Source: Rhizobiaceae bacterium (GTDB lineage Bacteria > Pseudomonadota > Alphaproteobacteria > Rhizobiales > Rhizobiaceae). Taken from it: a stretch of DNA of 58,016 nucleotides. Below are positions 37,055 to 46,390 of the stretch, piece by piece. The stretch spans positions 1 to 58,016 of the forward strand of contig CAJPFN010000127.1 in the NCBI GenBank assembly GCA_905339215.1. The letters are read 5' to 3'. Position 1 is the stretch's first letter. Each line of letters starts with the position of its first letter. A program made the position numbers and the translations under genes. A model generated the notes under the pieces. It saw only the letters and a program-made list of their open reading frames with translations. It was not told where the DNA came from and did not search any database.

Positions 37055-37176
37055 CGCCGCGCGCGGCCCCGCCGGGGACCGCTTGCGGGAAAGCCGCGTC
37101 TCCGCGCTTGAAATCGCCCGGCAATGCGGTTATCACGCCAGCACGTTCGGCAGGGCCACCGGCCCGGCCCCGGATG

Positions 37177-37252
37177 CCGCTTTAGCTCAGTCGGTAGAGC
37201 ACATCATTCGTAATGATGGGGTCGCGTGTTCGAGTCACGCAAGCGGCACCAG
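37177..37252 (+). tRNA. tRNA-Thr (anticodon CGT)
   Basis: The cloverleaf is complete. The acceptor stem is GCCGCTT (37177-37183) with AAGCGGC (37242-37248), the D-arm has GCTC/GAGC, and the anticodon stem CATCA/TGATG encloses TTCGTAA with anticodon CGT at 37210-37212. The T-arm is GCGTG-TTCGAGT-CACGC, and A plus encoded CCA ends at 37252. It reads codon ACG. Confidence 0.97.
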
Positions 37253-37281
37253 CACCTTTCCGAAGCGATTGACCGTAGCCG

Positions 37282-37530
37282 TCAGGCGTCCTTCGAGTGG
37301 CGCGCCATGGCGGGTCCGGCGCCCGATACCTGCTGCGGCGAGGGGTGGGCCGGATCGACGCCGTCGGAATGGCGGGTCCTGTCCTTGACGTCGTCGACGG
37401 ATTCGCTGTTGCCGAAGCCTTCCGGCGGCCTGTTTCCAGCGGCTTCCCGGGAAAATTCGTCCATCGAATCGGCATCGGCCCTGGCAGGCAGGATCCGCGC
37501 ACCGGTTTCACGCTTGTTTTCGGGGTTCAT
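37282..37530 (-). CDS. Small hydrophilic protein of unknown function
   Basis: The 82-residue protein begins MNPENKRETGARILPARADA and is hydrophilic, rich in Ser/Asp/Arg/Pro, and probably disordered. AGGAGAAA precedes ATG 37530, giving good coding support; a longer frame to 37602 lacks this. It lies just after the tRNA-Thr gene on the opposite strand and 112 bases downstream of the YeaQ/GlsB gene on the same strand. Both could belong to a stress response set, but nothing in the sequence proves it. Confidence 0.6.
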   Translation of the reverse strand: MNPENKRETGARILPARADADSMDEFSREAAGNRPPEGFGNSESVDDVKDRTRHSDGVDPAHPSPQQVSGAGPAMARHSKDA

Positions 37531-37641
37531 GGCTGTTTCTCCTCGCGGATACGAGGAACCGCGGACCCGCCATAAGGTTCCGCATGGCACCGCCCGCGGC
37601 AACGCCGCGGGAAGCCGCTCACCGGCGACGGAGCGACGACG

Positions 37642-37896
37642 TCAGGACTGCTTGATCAGCCGCAGCAGTACGAGGAGGATCACCGCGCCGATCGTCGAAT
37701 GGACGATCGCGGCGAACACGCCCGAGCCGATGCTGAAGCCAAGCGTCGGGAATAGCCAGCCGGCGATCAGCGCGCCGACGATGCCGACGACGATGTTGCC
37801 GACCAGGCCAAAGCCGTAGCCCTTGACGAGAAGCCCCGCCAGCCAGCCGGCGATGGCTCCGACGATCAGAAAGACGACCAGGCTCTCGATACCCAT
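37642..37896 (-). CDS. GlsB/YeaQ/YmgE family stress membrane protein
   Basis: The 84-residue protein is a small membrane protein with three hydrophobic spans and Gly-rich packing (VFLIVGAIAGWLAGLLVKGYGFGLVGNIVVGIVGALIAGWLF). Members respond to stationary phase or osmotic stress. The gene has an AACGGGGGA site. The downstream and upstream genes are on the same strand, but about 80 bases separate it from dppF. Confidence 0.85.
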   Translation of the reverse strand: MGIESLVVFLIVGAIAGWLAGLLVKGYGFGLVGNIVVGIVGALIAGWLFPTLGFSIGSGVFAAIVHSTIGAVILLVLLRLIKQS

Positions 37897-37974
37897 GGAA
37901 TTCCCCCGTTCTCGGCGTCAGTTCCGGCAGACTGGCACGATGGGGACTGTCTGTCCATGCAGCCGCGGACGACT

Positions 37975-38805
37975 TCAGGCCGCCTTTTTCTTCGCCAGCC
38001 GTGCCTTGATCGAGGCGACGTCGGCGCGTGGTGTCGCGGCGAACAGCGTCCTGGTGTAATCGTGTTTCGGGTCGGAAAAGACCGCGTCGCGGGTGCCGTA
38101 TTCCACCGCCTCGCCGAAATACATCACCATCACCTCGTCGGCGATGTAGCGGACGACCGAGAGGTCGTGGCTGATGAAGACGTAGGTCAGCTTGAACTCG
38201 TCCTGTAGATCCGCGAGCAGGTTGAGCACCTGCGCCTGCACCGAGAGATCGAGGGCCGATACCGGTTCGTCGAGGACGAGCAATCTCGGGTTGAGCATCA
38301 GCGCACGGGCAATCGCGATGCGCTGGCGCTGTCCGCCGGAGAACATGTGCGGGTACCGATTGAAATGCTTCTCCTCCAGCCCGACCTTCTTCAGCATGCG
38401 CATGGAAAGGTCGCGCCTCTCCCCGGCGCTCTTGTCCGTATTGATCAGAAGCGGCTCGCCGAGCACGTCGCCGATCTTCTGTCGCGGATTGAGCGAGCCG
38501 TAGGGGTTCTGGAAGACGATCTGCACCTTGCGGCGCATCTCCGGCGTCAGCGCCGCCTTGCCGATGTCGACCCTGGCGCCGTCGATCTTCAATTCGCCGG
38601 ACGTCGGCGCGTCGATCATGGTGATGATGCGCGCCAGCGTCGACTTTCCGCAGCCGCTCTCGCCGACGATGGCGAGCGTGCGGCCCTCGTCGACCGAGAA
38701 GCTGACGCCCTTCACGGCATGCACGGTGCGCGAGGTGCCGAACATGCCGCCGCGAACGTGATAGTCCCGCACGATGTTCTTGGCTTCGAGGACCGGTCCA
38801 CTCAT
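37975..38805 (-). CDS. dppF: Dipeptide/oligopeptide ABC transporter ATP-binding protein DppF
   Basis: The 276-residue ABC ATPase energises peptide uptake. Walker A is GESGCGKSTLARI (about 49), the signature is FSGGQRQRIAIARALMLNP and Walker B is LLVLDEPVSALD. The C-terminal oligopeptide-type extension ends YTRTLFAATPRADVASIKARLAKKKAA. Its start overlaps dppD by 4 bp (ATGA). It is the last gene of the five-gene operon A-B-C-D-F. Confidence 0.93.
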   Translation of the reverse strand: MSGPVLEAKNIVRDYHVRGGMFGTSRTVHAVKGVSFSVDEGRTLAIVGESGCGKSTLARIITMIDAPTSGELKIDGARVDIGKAALTPEMRRKVQIVFQNPYGSLNPRQKIGDVLGEPLLINTDKSAGERRDLSMRMLKKVGLEEKHFNRYPHMFSGGQRQRIAIARALMLNPRLLVLDEPVSALDLSVQAQVLNLLADLQDEFKLTYVFISHDLSVVRYIADEVMVMYFGEAVEYGTRDAVFSDPKHDYTRTLFAATPRADVASIKARLAKKKAA

Positions 38806-39656
38806 CGCGCCGCCTCCGCAATGCGGGCTTCATCGTCGAAATAATCCGAAATCGTCGGCAGGCGGTCGCCAGTGGCATTGTCCGGAAGGGCCGCCAGCAG
38901 GGCGCGGGTGTAGGCGCTCTTTGGCGTCTCGAACAGCGACAGCACGTCGGCCTCCTCCATCTTGCGGCCCTTGTACTGGACGACCACACGGTCAGCGGTT
39001 TCGGCGACAACGCCCATGTTGTGCGTGATCATGATCAGGCCCATGCCGTGCTCGGCCTGGAGACGCATCAACAGGTCGAGGATCTGCTTCTGGATGGTAA
39101 CGTCGAGCGCCGTGGTCGGCTCGTCGGCGATGAGCAGCTTCGGATTGCAGGCGATCGCGATGGCGATCATGACGCGCTGGCACTGGCCGCCCGACATCTG
39201 GTGCGGGTAGGAGGAAAGCCGCTCGGCCGGTTCCGGGATGCCGACCGCCTTGAGCAGTTCGACAGCGCGGGCGCGGCGCCGGGCGCGATCCATCTTCATG
39301 TGGACACGTAGCACCTCCTCGATCTGGAAGCCGACGGTGAAGCATGGATTGAGGCTCGCCATCGGCTCCTGGAAGATCATCGCGATATCCTTGCCGACGA
39401 TGCGCCGGCGCTCGGCGACGTCGAGCGAGAGCAGGTCGCGACCGTCGAAGGCGAGCTTGTCGGCCATGACCTTCGCCGTCCACGGCAGCAATCCCATCAC
39501 GGCCAGCATCGACACCGATTTGCCGGAGCCCGACTCGCCGACGATCGCCAGCACCTCGCGCTCGCTCACCGACAGCGACACGCCGTCGACCGCCCGAAAC
39601 GGGCCCGAGGCCGTTTCGAACTCTACGACGAGGTTCTCGATCTCAAGAAGCGGCAT
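38802..39656 (-). CDS. dppD: Dipeptide/oligopeptide ABC transporter ATP-binding protein DppD
   Basis: The 284-residue ABC ATPase pairs with DppF. Walker A is [16 protein letters not shown], the signature is [19 protein letters not shown] and Walker B is [12 protein letters not shown]. The C-terminal segment has [22 protein letters not shown], as in peptide transporters. One base separates its start from the dppC stop, and its last 4 bases overlap dppF. Confidence 0.93.
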   Translation of the reverse strand: MPLLEIENLVVEFETASGPFRAVDGVSLSVSEREVLAIVGESGSGKSVSMLAVMGLLPWTAKVMADKLAFDGRDLLSLDVAERRRIVGKDIAMIFQEPMASLNPCFTVGFQIEEVLRVHMKMDRARRRARAVELLKAVGIPEPAERLSSYPHQMSGGQCQRVMIAIAIACNPKLLIADEPTTALDVTIQKQILDLLMRLQAEHGMGLIMITHNMGVVAETADRVVVQYKGRKMEEADVLSLFETPKSAYTRALLAALPDNATGDRLPTISDYFDDEARIAEAAR

Positions 39657-39657
39657 C

Positions 39658-40566
39658 TCAGGACCTCTTCAGCTTCGGGTCGAGCGCGTCGCGCAGGCCG
39701 TCGCCCATCAGGTTGATGGCAAGCACGGTGATCAGGATGGCGAGGCCGGGGAAGGTGACGACCCACCAGGCGCGCAGGATGAACTCGCGCGCCTCGGCGA
39801 GCATGGTGCCCCATTCCGGCGTCGGCGGCTGCGCCCCCATGCCGAGGAAGCCGAGCGCCGCGGCGTCGAGGATGGCGTTGGAGAAGGACAGCGTCGCCTG
39901 CACGATCAGCGGCGCCAGGCAATTGGGCAGGATCGTGCGGAACATCAGGCGAAACGACGACGCGCCGGCGACCTGCGCGGCAGTGACGTACTCCCTGCCC
40001 TTCTCGGCCATGACGGCTGCCCGGGTCAACCGGACGAAATGCGGTTGCAGGACGAGTGCGATGGCGATCATGGCATTCATCAGGCCCGGCCCGAGAACCG
40101 CCACCAGCACCAGCGCGAGCAGCAGCGACGGGAAGGCGAGGATAATGTCCATGACACGCATGATCACCGTGTCGACCCAGCCGCGGAAGAAACCGGCGAC
40201 GACGCCGACGACGATGCCGCCGACAAGCGCCAGCGTCGTCACGATGACGCCGATGAACAAAGAGAAGCGCGCGCCGTAGAGCAGGCGCGAGAGAATGTCG
40301 CGGCCCACCGCGTCGGTGCCGAGCAGATAGGCGGCTCGGCCGCCCGTCTCCCATACCGGCGGGACGAGCACGGCATCGCGGTATTGCGCGTTCGGCGCGT
40401 GCGGCGCGATCAGCGGGGCCAGCACAGCGACGACGACAAGGACGGCGAAGACGACGAGACCGATCACCGCGCCGCGGTTCTCGGAGAAATAGTACCAGAA
40501 CTCCGCCAGGCGGCGGGCGCTCGACGGATCCTGGATCGGGGCCTCAATGGCCGTGGTGTCTGCCAT
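39658..40566 (-). CDS. dppC: Dipeptide ABC transporter permease DppC
   Basis: The 302-residue permease has an N-terminal cytoplasmic segment (EFWYYFSENRGAVIGL) and about six membrane helices. The BPD_transp_1 loop is EYVTAAQVAGASSFRLMFRTILPNCLAPLIVQ (the EAA motif). It pairs with DppB to make the channel. It lies ten bases downstream of dppB. Confidence 0.93.
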   Translation of the reverse strand: MADTTAIEAPIQDPSSARRLAEFWYYFSENRGAVIGLVVFAVLVVVAVLAPLIAPHAPNAQYRDAVLVPPVWETGGRAAYLLGTDAVGRDILSRLLYGARFSLFIGVIVTTLALVGGIVVGVVAGFFRGWVDTVIMRVMDIILAFPSLLLALVLVAVLGPGLMNAMIAIALVLQPHFVRLTRAAVMAEKGREYVTAAQVAGASSFRLMFRTILPNCLAPLIVQATLSFSNAILDAAALGFLGMGAQPPTPEWGTMLAEAREFILRAWWVVTFPGLAILITVLAINLMGDGLRDALDPKLKRS

Positions 40567-40576
40567 GGCCGTCTCC

Positions 40577-41581
40577 TTAGTGGCGAATGCGCGGGTTGAT
40601 GAGGCCGTAGAGCACGTCGACGGCGAGGTTCACGAGCATGATGATGCCGGCGATGATGAGCAGCCCGCCCTGGATGACGGGATAGTCGCGGCGGAACACC
40701 GAATCGACCATCCACTTGCCGATACCCGGCCAGGAGAAGATCGTTTCCGTGAGAATCGCTCCGGCCATCAGCACGCCGACCTGGAGCCCGATCGTCGTGA
40801 TCACCGGGATCATTGCGTTGCGCAACGCATGCACGCCGATGACGCGGAACGGCGACAGGCCCTTGGCGCGTGCCGTGCGCACATAGTCCTCGCCGAGCAC
40901 TTCAAGCATCGCCGAGCGGGTCTGGCGCGCGATCACCGCGAGCGGGATGGTGCCGAGCACGATCGTCGGCAGGATCAGGTGGCTGACGGCCGACTTGAAG
41001 GCGCCGGCCTGCCCCGAGAGCAGCGAGTCGATGAGCATGAAGCCGGTCACCGGCGGGAAGAAGAACATCAGCGATATGCGGCCGGACACCGGGGTCCATT
41101 GCAGCATGCCGGAGAACAGGATGATCAGGAGCAGGCCCCACCAGAAGATCGGCATCGAGTAGCCGATGAGCGCCGTGCCCATGATCGTCTGGTCGAAGAC
41201 CGAGCCGCGCCTGATTGCCGCGAAGATGCCTGCCGGAATGCCGAGCACCACGGCGAAGACGATAGCGCAGAGCGATAGTTCGAGTGTCGCCGGGAATAGC
41301 GTGAAGAACTGGTCCAGGATCGACTGCTTGGTCACCACCGACGTACCGAAATCGCCGCGCACCACACCCCAGAGATAGTCCAGATACTGGACGACGATCG
41401 GCCGGTCGTAACCAAGTTCGTGGGAAATCTGCTGGTAGCGCTCCTCCGACATGACCCGCTCGCCGGACATCAGCATGACGGGATCGCCGGGGAGCAGGCG
41501 GATGAAGGAGAAAGCGATGATCGAGACCCCGATGAAGGTCGGGATCAGGACGGCGAGCCGTCCCAGGAGGAATCGGAGCAT
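40577..41581 (-). CDS. dppB: Dipeptide ABC transporter permease DppB
   Basis: The 334-residue permease has six membrane helices. The N-terminal MLRFLLGRLAVLIPTFIGVSIIAFSFIRLLPGDPVMLM is typical of DppB, and the EAA loop is DYVRTARAKGLSPFRVIGVHALRNAMIPVIT. A GC-rich hairpin in the dppA-dppB gap (41624-41652) lies 43 bases upstream of its start. Confidence 0.93.
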   Translation of the reverse strand: MLRFLLGRLAVLIPTFIGVSIIAFSFIRLLPGDPVMLMSGERVMSEERYQQISHELGYDRPIVVQYLDYLWGVVRGDFGTSVVTKQSILDQFFTLFPATLELSLCAIVFAVVLGIPAGIFAAIRRGSVFDQTIMGTALIGYSMPIFWWGLLLIILFSGMLQWTPVSGRISLMFFFPPVTGFMLIDSLLSGQAGAFKSAVSHLILPTIVLGTIPLAVIARQTRSAMLEVLGEDYVRTARAKGLSPFRVIGVHALRNAMIPVITTIGLQVGVLMAGAILTETIFSWPGIGKWMVDSVFRRDYPVIQGGLLIIAGIIMLVNLAVDVLYGLINPRIRH

Positions 41582-41623
41582 GTCGAGCCTTTCGACCGGA
41601 GATCCGTAGCCGCGATATGCAAC

Positions 41624-41652
41624 GGGGGGCGCCCGGCCCGCGGGCGCCCCCC
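41624..41652 (-). terminator. Strong hairpin between dppA and dppB
   Basis: GGGGGGCGCCCG (41624-41635) pairs perfectly with CGGGCGCCCCCC (41641-41652), giving a 12-bp stem with a 5-base loop. There is no T-run. Hairpins here in solute-binding protein operons stabilise the upstream dppA message and reduce read-through to the permeases, so the binding protein is made in excess. Confidence 0.7.
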
Positions 41653-41672
41653 TTGCAGTTGGTCAGCGCCCG

Positions 41673-43268
41673 TTACTCGGCGATGTCGACGCCGCTGAAC
41701 GAATGGTGGCCGAGCGGGCTCATGACGTAGCCCGAAACCTTGGCCGACATCGGCATCACGACAAGGCTGTGATCGAGCGTGATCCACGGCGCCTCGCGCT
41801 TGAAGACAACCTGTGCCTCTTCATAGAGCTTGGTGCGCTCGCCCTGGTCGACCGTCACCTTGGCGGCGTTGACGATCTTGTCGAACTCCTCGTTGCACCA
41901 CTGGGCGCGGTTGTTGCCGCCGACGGCGGCGCAACCGAGCAGGGTGTGCAGGAAGTTGTCCGGATCGCCGTTGTCGCCGGTCCAGCCGAGCATGACGGCG
42001 CCGTCACGGTCCTCGGCCTTCGACAGCTTCAGATACTCGGCCCACTCGTAGGAGACGATTTCGACGTTGACGCCGACCGCGGCGAAATCCGACTGGATCA
42101 GCTCGGCGGCGCGACGCGCATTGAGCATGTAGGGACGCGCCACCGGCATCGCCCAGATCTTCATCGACAGGTCCTTCACGCCGGCGGCCTCAAGCGCGGC
42201 CTTGGCAGCGGCCGGATCGTACTTGTCGTCCTCGATCGCCTTGTTGTACGACCACATGGTCGGCGGGATCGGGTTGGTCGCCGGAGTGGCGAGACCCTGG
42301 AAGACCGCGTCGACGATGGCCTGCTTGTTGACCGCCTGGGCGAGCGCCTTGCGCACCTCGGTGCGGTCGAACGGAGCCTGCTTGGTGTTGAAGGCGAGGT
42401 AGGCGATGTTCAGGCCTTCCTGCTCCATCACCTTGAGGTTCGAATCGGCCTTCATGCCCTCGACGTCGGCCGCGTTCGGATAAGGCATCACGTGGCATTC
42501 GCCGGCCTTAAGCTTCTGCAGGCGTACGGCAGCATCGGTCGTGATGGCGAAGACGAGGTCGTCGATCTTCTCCTTGCCGCCCCAGTAGTCGGCATTGGCC
42601 TTGTAGCGGATCACGGCGTCCTGCTGATAGGCGACGAAGGCGAACGGACCGGTGCCGACCGGCATCTGGTTCAGCTGTTCCTTCTTGCCCTCGGCCTCGA
42701 GCTTGTCGGCATACTCCTTCGACATGATCGACGCGAAGTCCATGCCGAGGTTGGCAATGAAGGGCGCTTCCTTCTGCTTCAGCGTGAACTTCACCGTCAT
42801 GTCGTCGACCTTCTCGATCGAAGCGATCAGGTCGGGGAAGCCCATGCCGTTGAAGTATTCCCATGCCGCACCGGCGACGTACTGGTGCCAGGGATGGTCG
42901 GCCTTGAACTGGCGCTCGAAGGAGAAGACCACGTCGTCCGCGTTGAGGTCGCGGGTCGGCGTGAAGAATTCGGTGGTCTGGAACTTGACGCCGGGACGCA
43001 GCTTGAAGGTGTACTGCAGGCCGTCGTCGGAGACCTCATAGCTCTCGGCGAGTGCCGGGACGGGATTGGTGGTGCCGGGTTCGAACTCGAGTAGGCGGTT
43101 GTACACCGGCCGCGAGGAGGCGTCGAACGTGGTGCCGGCGGTGTAGAGCGCCGGGTCGAATCCTTCGGGCGAGCCTTCCGAGCAGTAGACGAGCGTCTTC
43201 GCGCTCGCCACGCCGCTCAGGGCGGTCGCGGCCATCAGGGTGGCCGCAAAGGCCAGTTTTTTTAGCAT
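41673..43268 (-). CDS. dppA: Dipeptide ABC transporter periplasmic binding protein DppA
   Basis: The 531-residue protein has a signal peptide (MLKKLAFAATLMAATALSGVASA) and a type II SBP_bac_5 domain, with LVYCSEGSPEGFDPALYTAGTTFDASSRPVYNRLLEF at the N-terminus and SYEWAEYLKLSKAEDRDGAVMLGWTGDNGDPDNFLHTLL near 410. Ligand specificity among di/oligopeptides, heme or other compounds cannot be read from sequence. ATG 43268 has GGGAG upstream; the longer frame has no such site. It is the first gene of the dpp operon. Confidence 0.93.
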   Translation of the reverse strand: MLKKLAFAATLMAATALSGVASAKTLVYCSEGSPEGFDPALYTAGTTFDASSRPVYNRLLEFEPGTTNPVPALAESYEVSDDGLQYTFKLRPGVKFQTTEFFTPTRDLNADDVVFSFERQFKADHPWHQYVAGAAWEYFNGMGFPDLIASIEKVDDMTVKFTLKQKEAPFIANLGMDFASIMSKEYADKLEAEGKKEQLNQMPVGTGPFAFVAYQQDAVIRYKANADYWGGKEKIDDLVFAITTDAAVRLQKLKAGECHVMPYPNAADVEGMKADSNLKVMEQEGLNIAYLAFNTKQAPFDRTEVRKALAQAVNKQAIVDAVFQGLATPATNPIPPTMWSYNKAIEDDKYDPAAAKAALEAAGVKDLSMKIWAMPVARPYMLNARRAAELIQSDFAAVGVNVEIVSYEWAEYLKLSKAEDRDGAVMLGWTGDNGDPDNFLHTLLGCAAVGGNNRAQWCNEEFDKIVNAAKVTVDQGERTKLYEEAQVVFKREAPWITLDHSLVVMPMSAKVSGYVMSPLGHHSFSGVDIAE

Positions 43269-43455
43269 TTCGCACTCCCGTTTGTTGTTCCAAGCCCCTC
43301 TAGCAGGCTCGGCAAGCGGCCATATAAGCAAAGTTCATACGACTTTGGAACTCCCCGGAGGCTTCCCTTTCGGCACCCGTGAAAACGATTGCGAAAGAGG
43401 TTACATTCGCGACGACGCGCGGCGACGATCCAGCCGCAACCGATGGGGGGGCACA

Positions 43456-43998
43456 ATGAAAACATCCGAAAGCGAAGAGATACTCGCCTACTGGTTCGGG
43501 GAACTCGGCTTCGAAGACTGGTTCACACGCAACGACGAGACCGACGAGGCGATCAGGCAGCGTTTTCTGCCAACGTGGAGCGGCTGGCGCGAGAGGCTCC
43601 CCGCCGCAGCGCTTCTCGATCCGGATGCCGCGCTGGCCGCGGTGATCCTTTTCGACCAATTCCCGCGCAACATGTTCCGCGGCACCGCAGACGCCTTCGC
43701 CACAGACGCGCTGGCACTGGCGCTCGCGCGCAATGCTCTCGCCGCCGGCTTCAACCAGGCGGTCAATGAGACCCGGCGCAGCTTCTTCCACATGCCGTTC
43801 ATGCATTCGGAGACGCTCGCGGACCAGGAGCGCTGCGTCGAACTCTTTGCCGGCACCGATGGCGAAAAATATGCCGTCGAGCACCGGGACATCATTGCCC
43901 GCTTTGGCCGCTTCCCGCATCGCAACCGTGCTCTGGGACGGCCGAGTACGGACGCGGAGATTGAGTTCCTTGGCGGCCATGCCGGCTTCGGACAGTAG
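43456..43998 (+). CDS. DUF924 family protein
   Basis: The 180-residue all-helical protein matches DUF924. It starts ILAYWFGELGFEDWFTRNDETDEAIRQRF and contains VILFDQFPRNMFRGTADAFATDALALALAR and FFHMPFMHSETLADQERCVELF. The family is often linked to lipid or CoA-related genes, but its function is unknown. ATG 43456 follows a G-rich stretch and begins MKTSESEEI, the family start. It is divergent from dppA. Confidence 0.85.
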   Translation: MKTSESEEILAYWFGELGFEDWFTRNDETDEAIRQRFLPTWSGWRERLPAAALLDPDAALAAVILFDQFPRNMFRGTADAFATDALALALARNALAAGFNQAVNETRRSFFHMPFMHSETLADQERCVELFAGTDGEKYAVEHRDIIARFGRFPHRNRALGRPSTDAEIEFLGGHAGFGQ

Positions 43999-44141
43999 CA
44001 CGTCGGTCCCGACGCCTTGCCATCGAAGCTACAGTCGCCATAGATAGCACACGACAGAGGAGCGCGCGGATCCGGCAAAGAACCGGAACGGTGCAACGGC
44101 CGGGAGGGGACGCGGCCGCGATCGAACGGCGGGAGGAAGGC

Positions 44142-46331
44142 TTGGCCAAGACGACAGCGAAGAGCAGCGCCACGAAGCCGGCGAAAGGCAAGGACGCGAG
44201 GAAAGCGGCAACGCCGCCAGCGGAAAAGACGAAAGCCGCGCCGGCGAAGGCGCCGACGGCAAAGGCAACGACGGAGAAGGCCCCGACGGGGAAGGCTGCC
44301 GCGGCAAATGCACCTGCAGCAAAGACGGCCGCAACGCCGGCGAAGGCGGCAAGATCATCGAAGCCCGCACCGACCGCTGCCCCGACGGCTCCCACGGCAG
44401 CAGCCAAGCCGGCGCCGGTTGGCAAGCCAGCGCCGGCGAAGTCGACGAAATCCGATGCCGCGTCCGGGACTGCGGCTGCTCGCGCGGCCCCGACGGCGGT
44501 CACCAGTGCCGCCGGACCATCGAAGGCGACCAAGGCGCCCGCCGCAACGAAATCGGTGGCGGCGTCCCCCGGAAAGCCCCCAAAACAGATGACCCCTGCG
44601 GCAAAGCGGGGGGCGACCAAGGAAAGGCCCGAGACCATGACGACGAGTTCCGCTGCAAAGCCCGCGGAGAAGCCCTGGCTGAAGAGCTACCCGAGCGTCG
44701 TGCCGCCCGAGATCGGCCCGCTGCCGGCGGAAGCGATCGGCGAGTTGCTCGTCAATGCCTGCCGCAAGTACACCGGCCAACCCGCATTCACGTGCATGGG
44801 CAAGTCGCTCAGCTACAGCGACATGGAACGGTTGTCGTCGGCCTTCGGCGCCTGGCTGCAAGCAAAGGGGCTCGCCAAGGGCGCCCGCGTCGCCATCATG
44901 ATGCCGAACGTGCTCCAGTATCCCGTCGTCATGATGGGCGTGATGCGCGCCGGGCTGACGGTCGTCAACGTCAACCCGCTGTACACACCCCGCGAACTCG
45001 AGCACCAACTGAAGGATTCCGGCGCCGAGGCGATCGTCATCCTCGAGAACTTCGCCGCGACGCTCCAGGCATGCGTGGCCAAAACCAACGTCAAGCATGT
45101 CGTCGTCGCCTCAATGGGCGACATGCTGGGCACGGTGAAGGGCGCGATCGTCAACCTGGTCGTGCGCCGCGTCAAGAAGATGGTGCCGGCCTGGTCGCTG
45201 CCCGGTCACGTGTCGTTCAACGCCGCCATGAAGGAAGGGGCGGCGCGGACCTTCAAGCCCGCCCAGGTGGCGTCCGACGACGTCGCCTTCCTCCAGTACA
45301 CCGGCGGCACGACCGGCGTGTCGAAGGGCGCGACGCTGCTTCACCGCAACGTGCTCGCCAATGTCGCGCAGAACGTGCTGTGGCTGGAGAGCGCCTTCAT
45401 CAAGAAGCCGCGGCCGCCGCACATGGTCTATGTCTGCCCGCTGCCGCTCTATCACATCTACGCGCTGACGGTGAACGCGCTGACGGGCATGCATCTCGGG
45501 GCGCAGAACATCCTGATCCCCAATCCGCGCGACATCCCCGGCTTCGTCAAGGAACTTCAGCAGTACCCGATCAACGTCTTCCCCGGCCTCAACACGCTCT
45601 TCAACGCGCTGCTCAACAATTCCGAGTTCGCCAAGGTCGATTTCAAGCCACTGCTGCTCACCTTCGGCGGCGGCATGGCTGTGCAGCGTCCCGTCGCGGA
45701 ACGCTGGAAGAAACTGACGGGCTGCGTCGTCTCGGAAGGCTACGGCCTGTCGGAAACCTCGCCGGTGGCGACGGCGAACCGCTTCGACGCCGACGAGTTC
45801 TCCGGCACGATCGGCCTGCCGATCCCGTCCACCGAGATCGCCATCCGCGACGAGGACGGCAAGGACCTGCCCATCGGCGAGGTCGGCGAGATCTGCATCC
45901 GCGGGCCGCAGGTGATGGCCGGCTACTGGAACCGTCCAGACGAGACGGCCAAGGTGATGGCGGCCGACGGGTTCTTCAAGTCCGGCGACATGGGGTTCAT
46001 GGACGACAAGGGCTACATCAAGATCGTCGACCGCAAGAAGGACATGATCCTGGTCTCGGGCTTCAACGTCTATCCGAACGAGCTCGAGGAAGTGGTCGCC
46101 CAGCATCCGGGCGTGCTCGAGGTGGCAGCGATCGGCGTGCCGGACGAGCATTCGGGCGAGGTGCCGAAGCTGTTCGTCGTCAAGAAGGACCCGAACCTCA
46201 CCGCCGAGGCGCTGCACGAATACTGCCGGCAGAACCTGACCGGCTACAAGCGGCCGCGGCACATCGAGTTCCGCACCGACCTGCCGAAGACCAATGTCGG
46301 CAAGATCCTGCGGCGCGAGTTGAGGGGCTGA
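44142..46331 (+). CDS. fadD: Long-chain acyl-CoA synthetase with Lys/Ala/Pro-rich N-terminal extension
   Basis: The protein activates fatty acids to acyl-CoA. The ANL core starts near residue 166 (MTTSSAAKPAEKPWLKSYPS) and has the AMP-binding P-loop YTGGTTGVSKGATLLHRN, GYGLSETSP, and GDMGFMDDKGYIKIVDRKKDMILVSGFNVYPNELEE. In front is a 165-residue tail made almost only of Lys, Ala, Pro and Thr with many PAKA-like units, resembling histone H1-type or PHB-granule proteins. The start TTG 44142 has a perfect GGAGG five bases before it. ATG 44637, with GGAAAGG upstream, would give the core alone. Which start is used is not known; both could be. Confidence 0.85.
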   Translation: MAKTTAKSSATKPAKGKDARKAATPPAEKTKAAPAKAPTAKATTEKAPTGKAAAANAPAAKTAATPAKAARSSKPAPTAAPTAPTAAAKPAPVGKPAPAKSTKSDAASGTAAARAAPTAVTSAAGPSKATKAPAATKSVAASPGKPPKQMTPAAKRGATKERPETMTTSSAAKPAEKPWLKSYPSVVPPEIGPLPAEAIGELLVNACRKYTGQPAFTCMGKSLSYSDMERLSSAFGAWLQAKGLAKGARVAIMMPNVLQYPVVMMGVMRAGLTVVNVNPLYTPRELEHQLKDSGAEAIVILENFAATLQACVAKTNVKHVVVASMGDMLGTVKGAIVNLVVRRVKKMVPAWSLPGHVSFNAAMKEGAARTFKPAQVASDDVAFLQYTGGTTGVSKGATLLHRNVLANVAQNVLWLESAFIKKPRPPHMVYVCPLPLYHIYALTVNALTGMHLGAQNILIPNPRDIPGFVKELQQYPINVFPGLNTLFNALLNNSEFAKVDFKPLLLTFGGGMAVQRPVAERWKKLTGCVVSEGYGLSETSPVATANRFDADEFSGTIGLPIPSTEIAIRDEDGKDLPIGEVGEICIRGPQVMAGYWNRPDETAKVMAADGFFKSGDMGFMDDKGYIKIVDRKKDMILVSGFNVYPNELEEVVAQHPGVLEVAAIGVPDEHSGEVPKLFVVKKDPNLTAEALHEYCRQNLTGYKRPRHIEFRTDLPKTNVGKILRRELRG

Positions 46332-46363
46332 CGCGCTCGTCGACCGCCCGACACAATCGAGGA

Positions 46364-46390
46364 ACGGCCGGCAGCGATGCCGGCCGTTTG
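46364..46390. terminator. Perfect hairpin after fadD
   Basis: AACGGCCGGCA (46364-46374) pairs with TGCCGGCCGTT (46379-46389) around a GCGA tetraloop. It lies about 30 bases after the fadD stop and 110 bases beyond the end of the convergent HAD gene. It could work in both directions; the following TTTGCGT is only a weak T-run. Confidence 0.7.

Noticed and set aside
41703-43094. 463-codon plus-strand open frame opposite dppA.
   Set aside because: dppA has full family support, and the antisense protein is an Arg/Asp/His-rich shadow.
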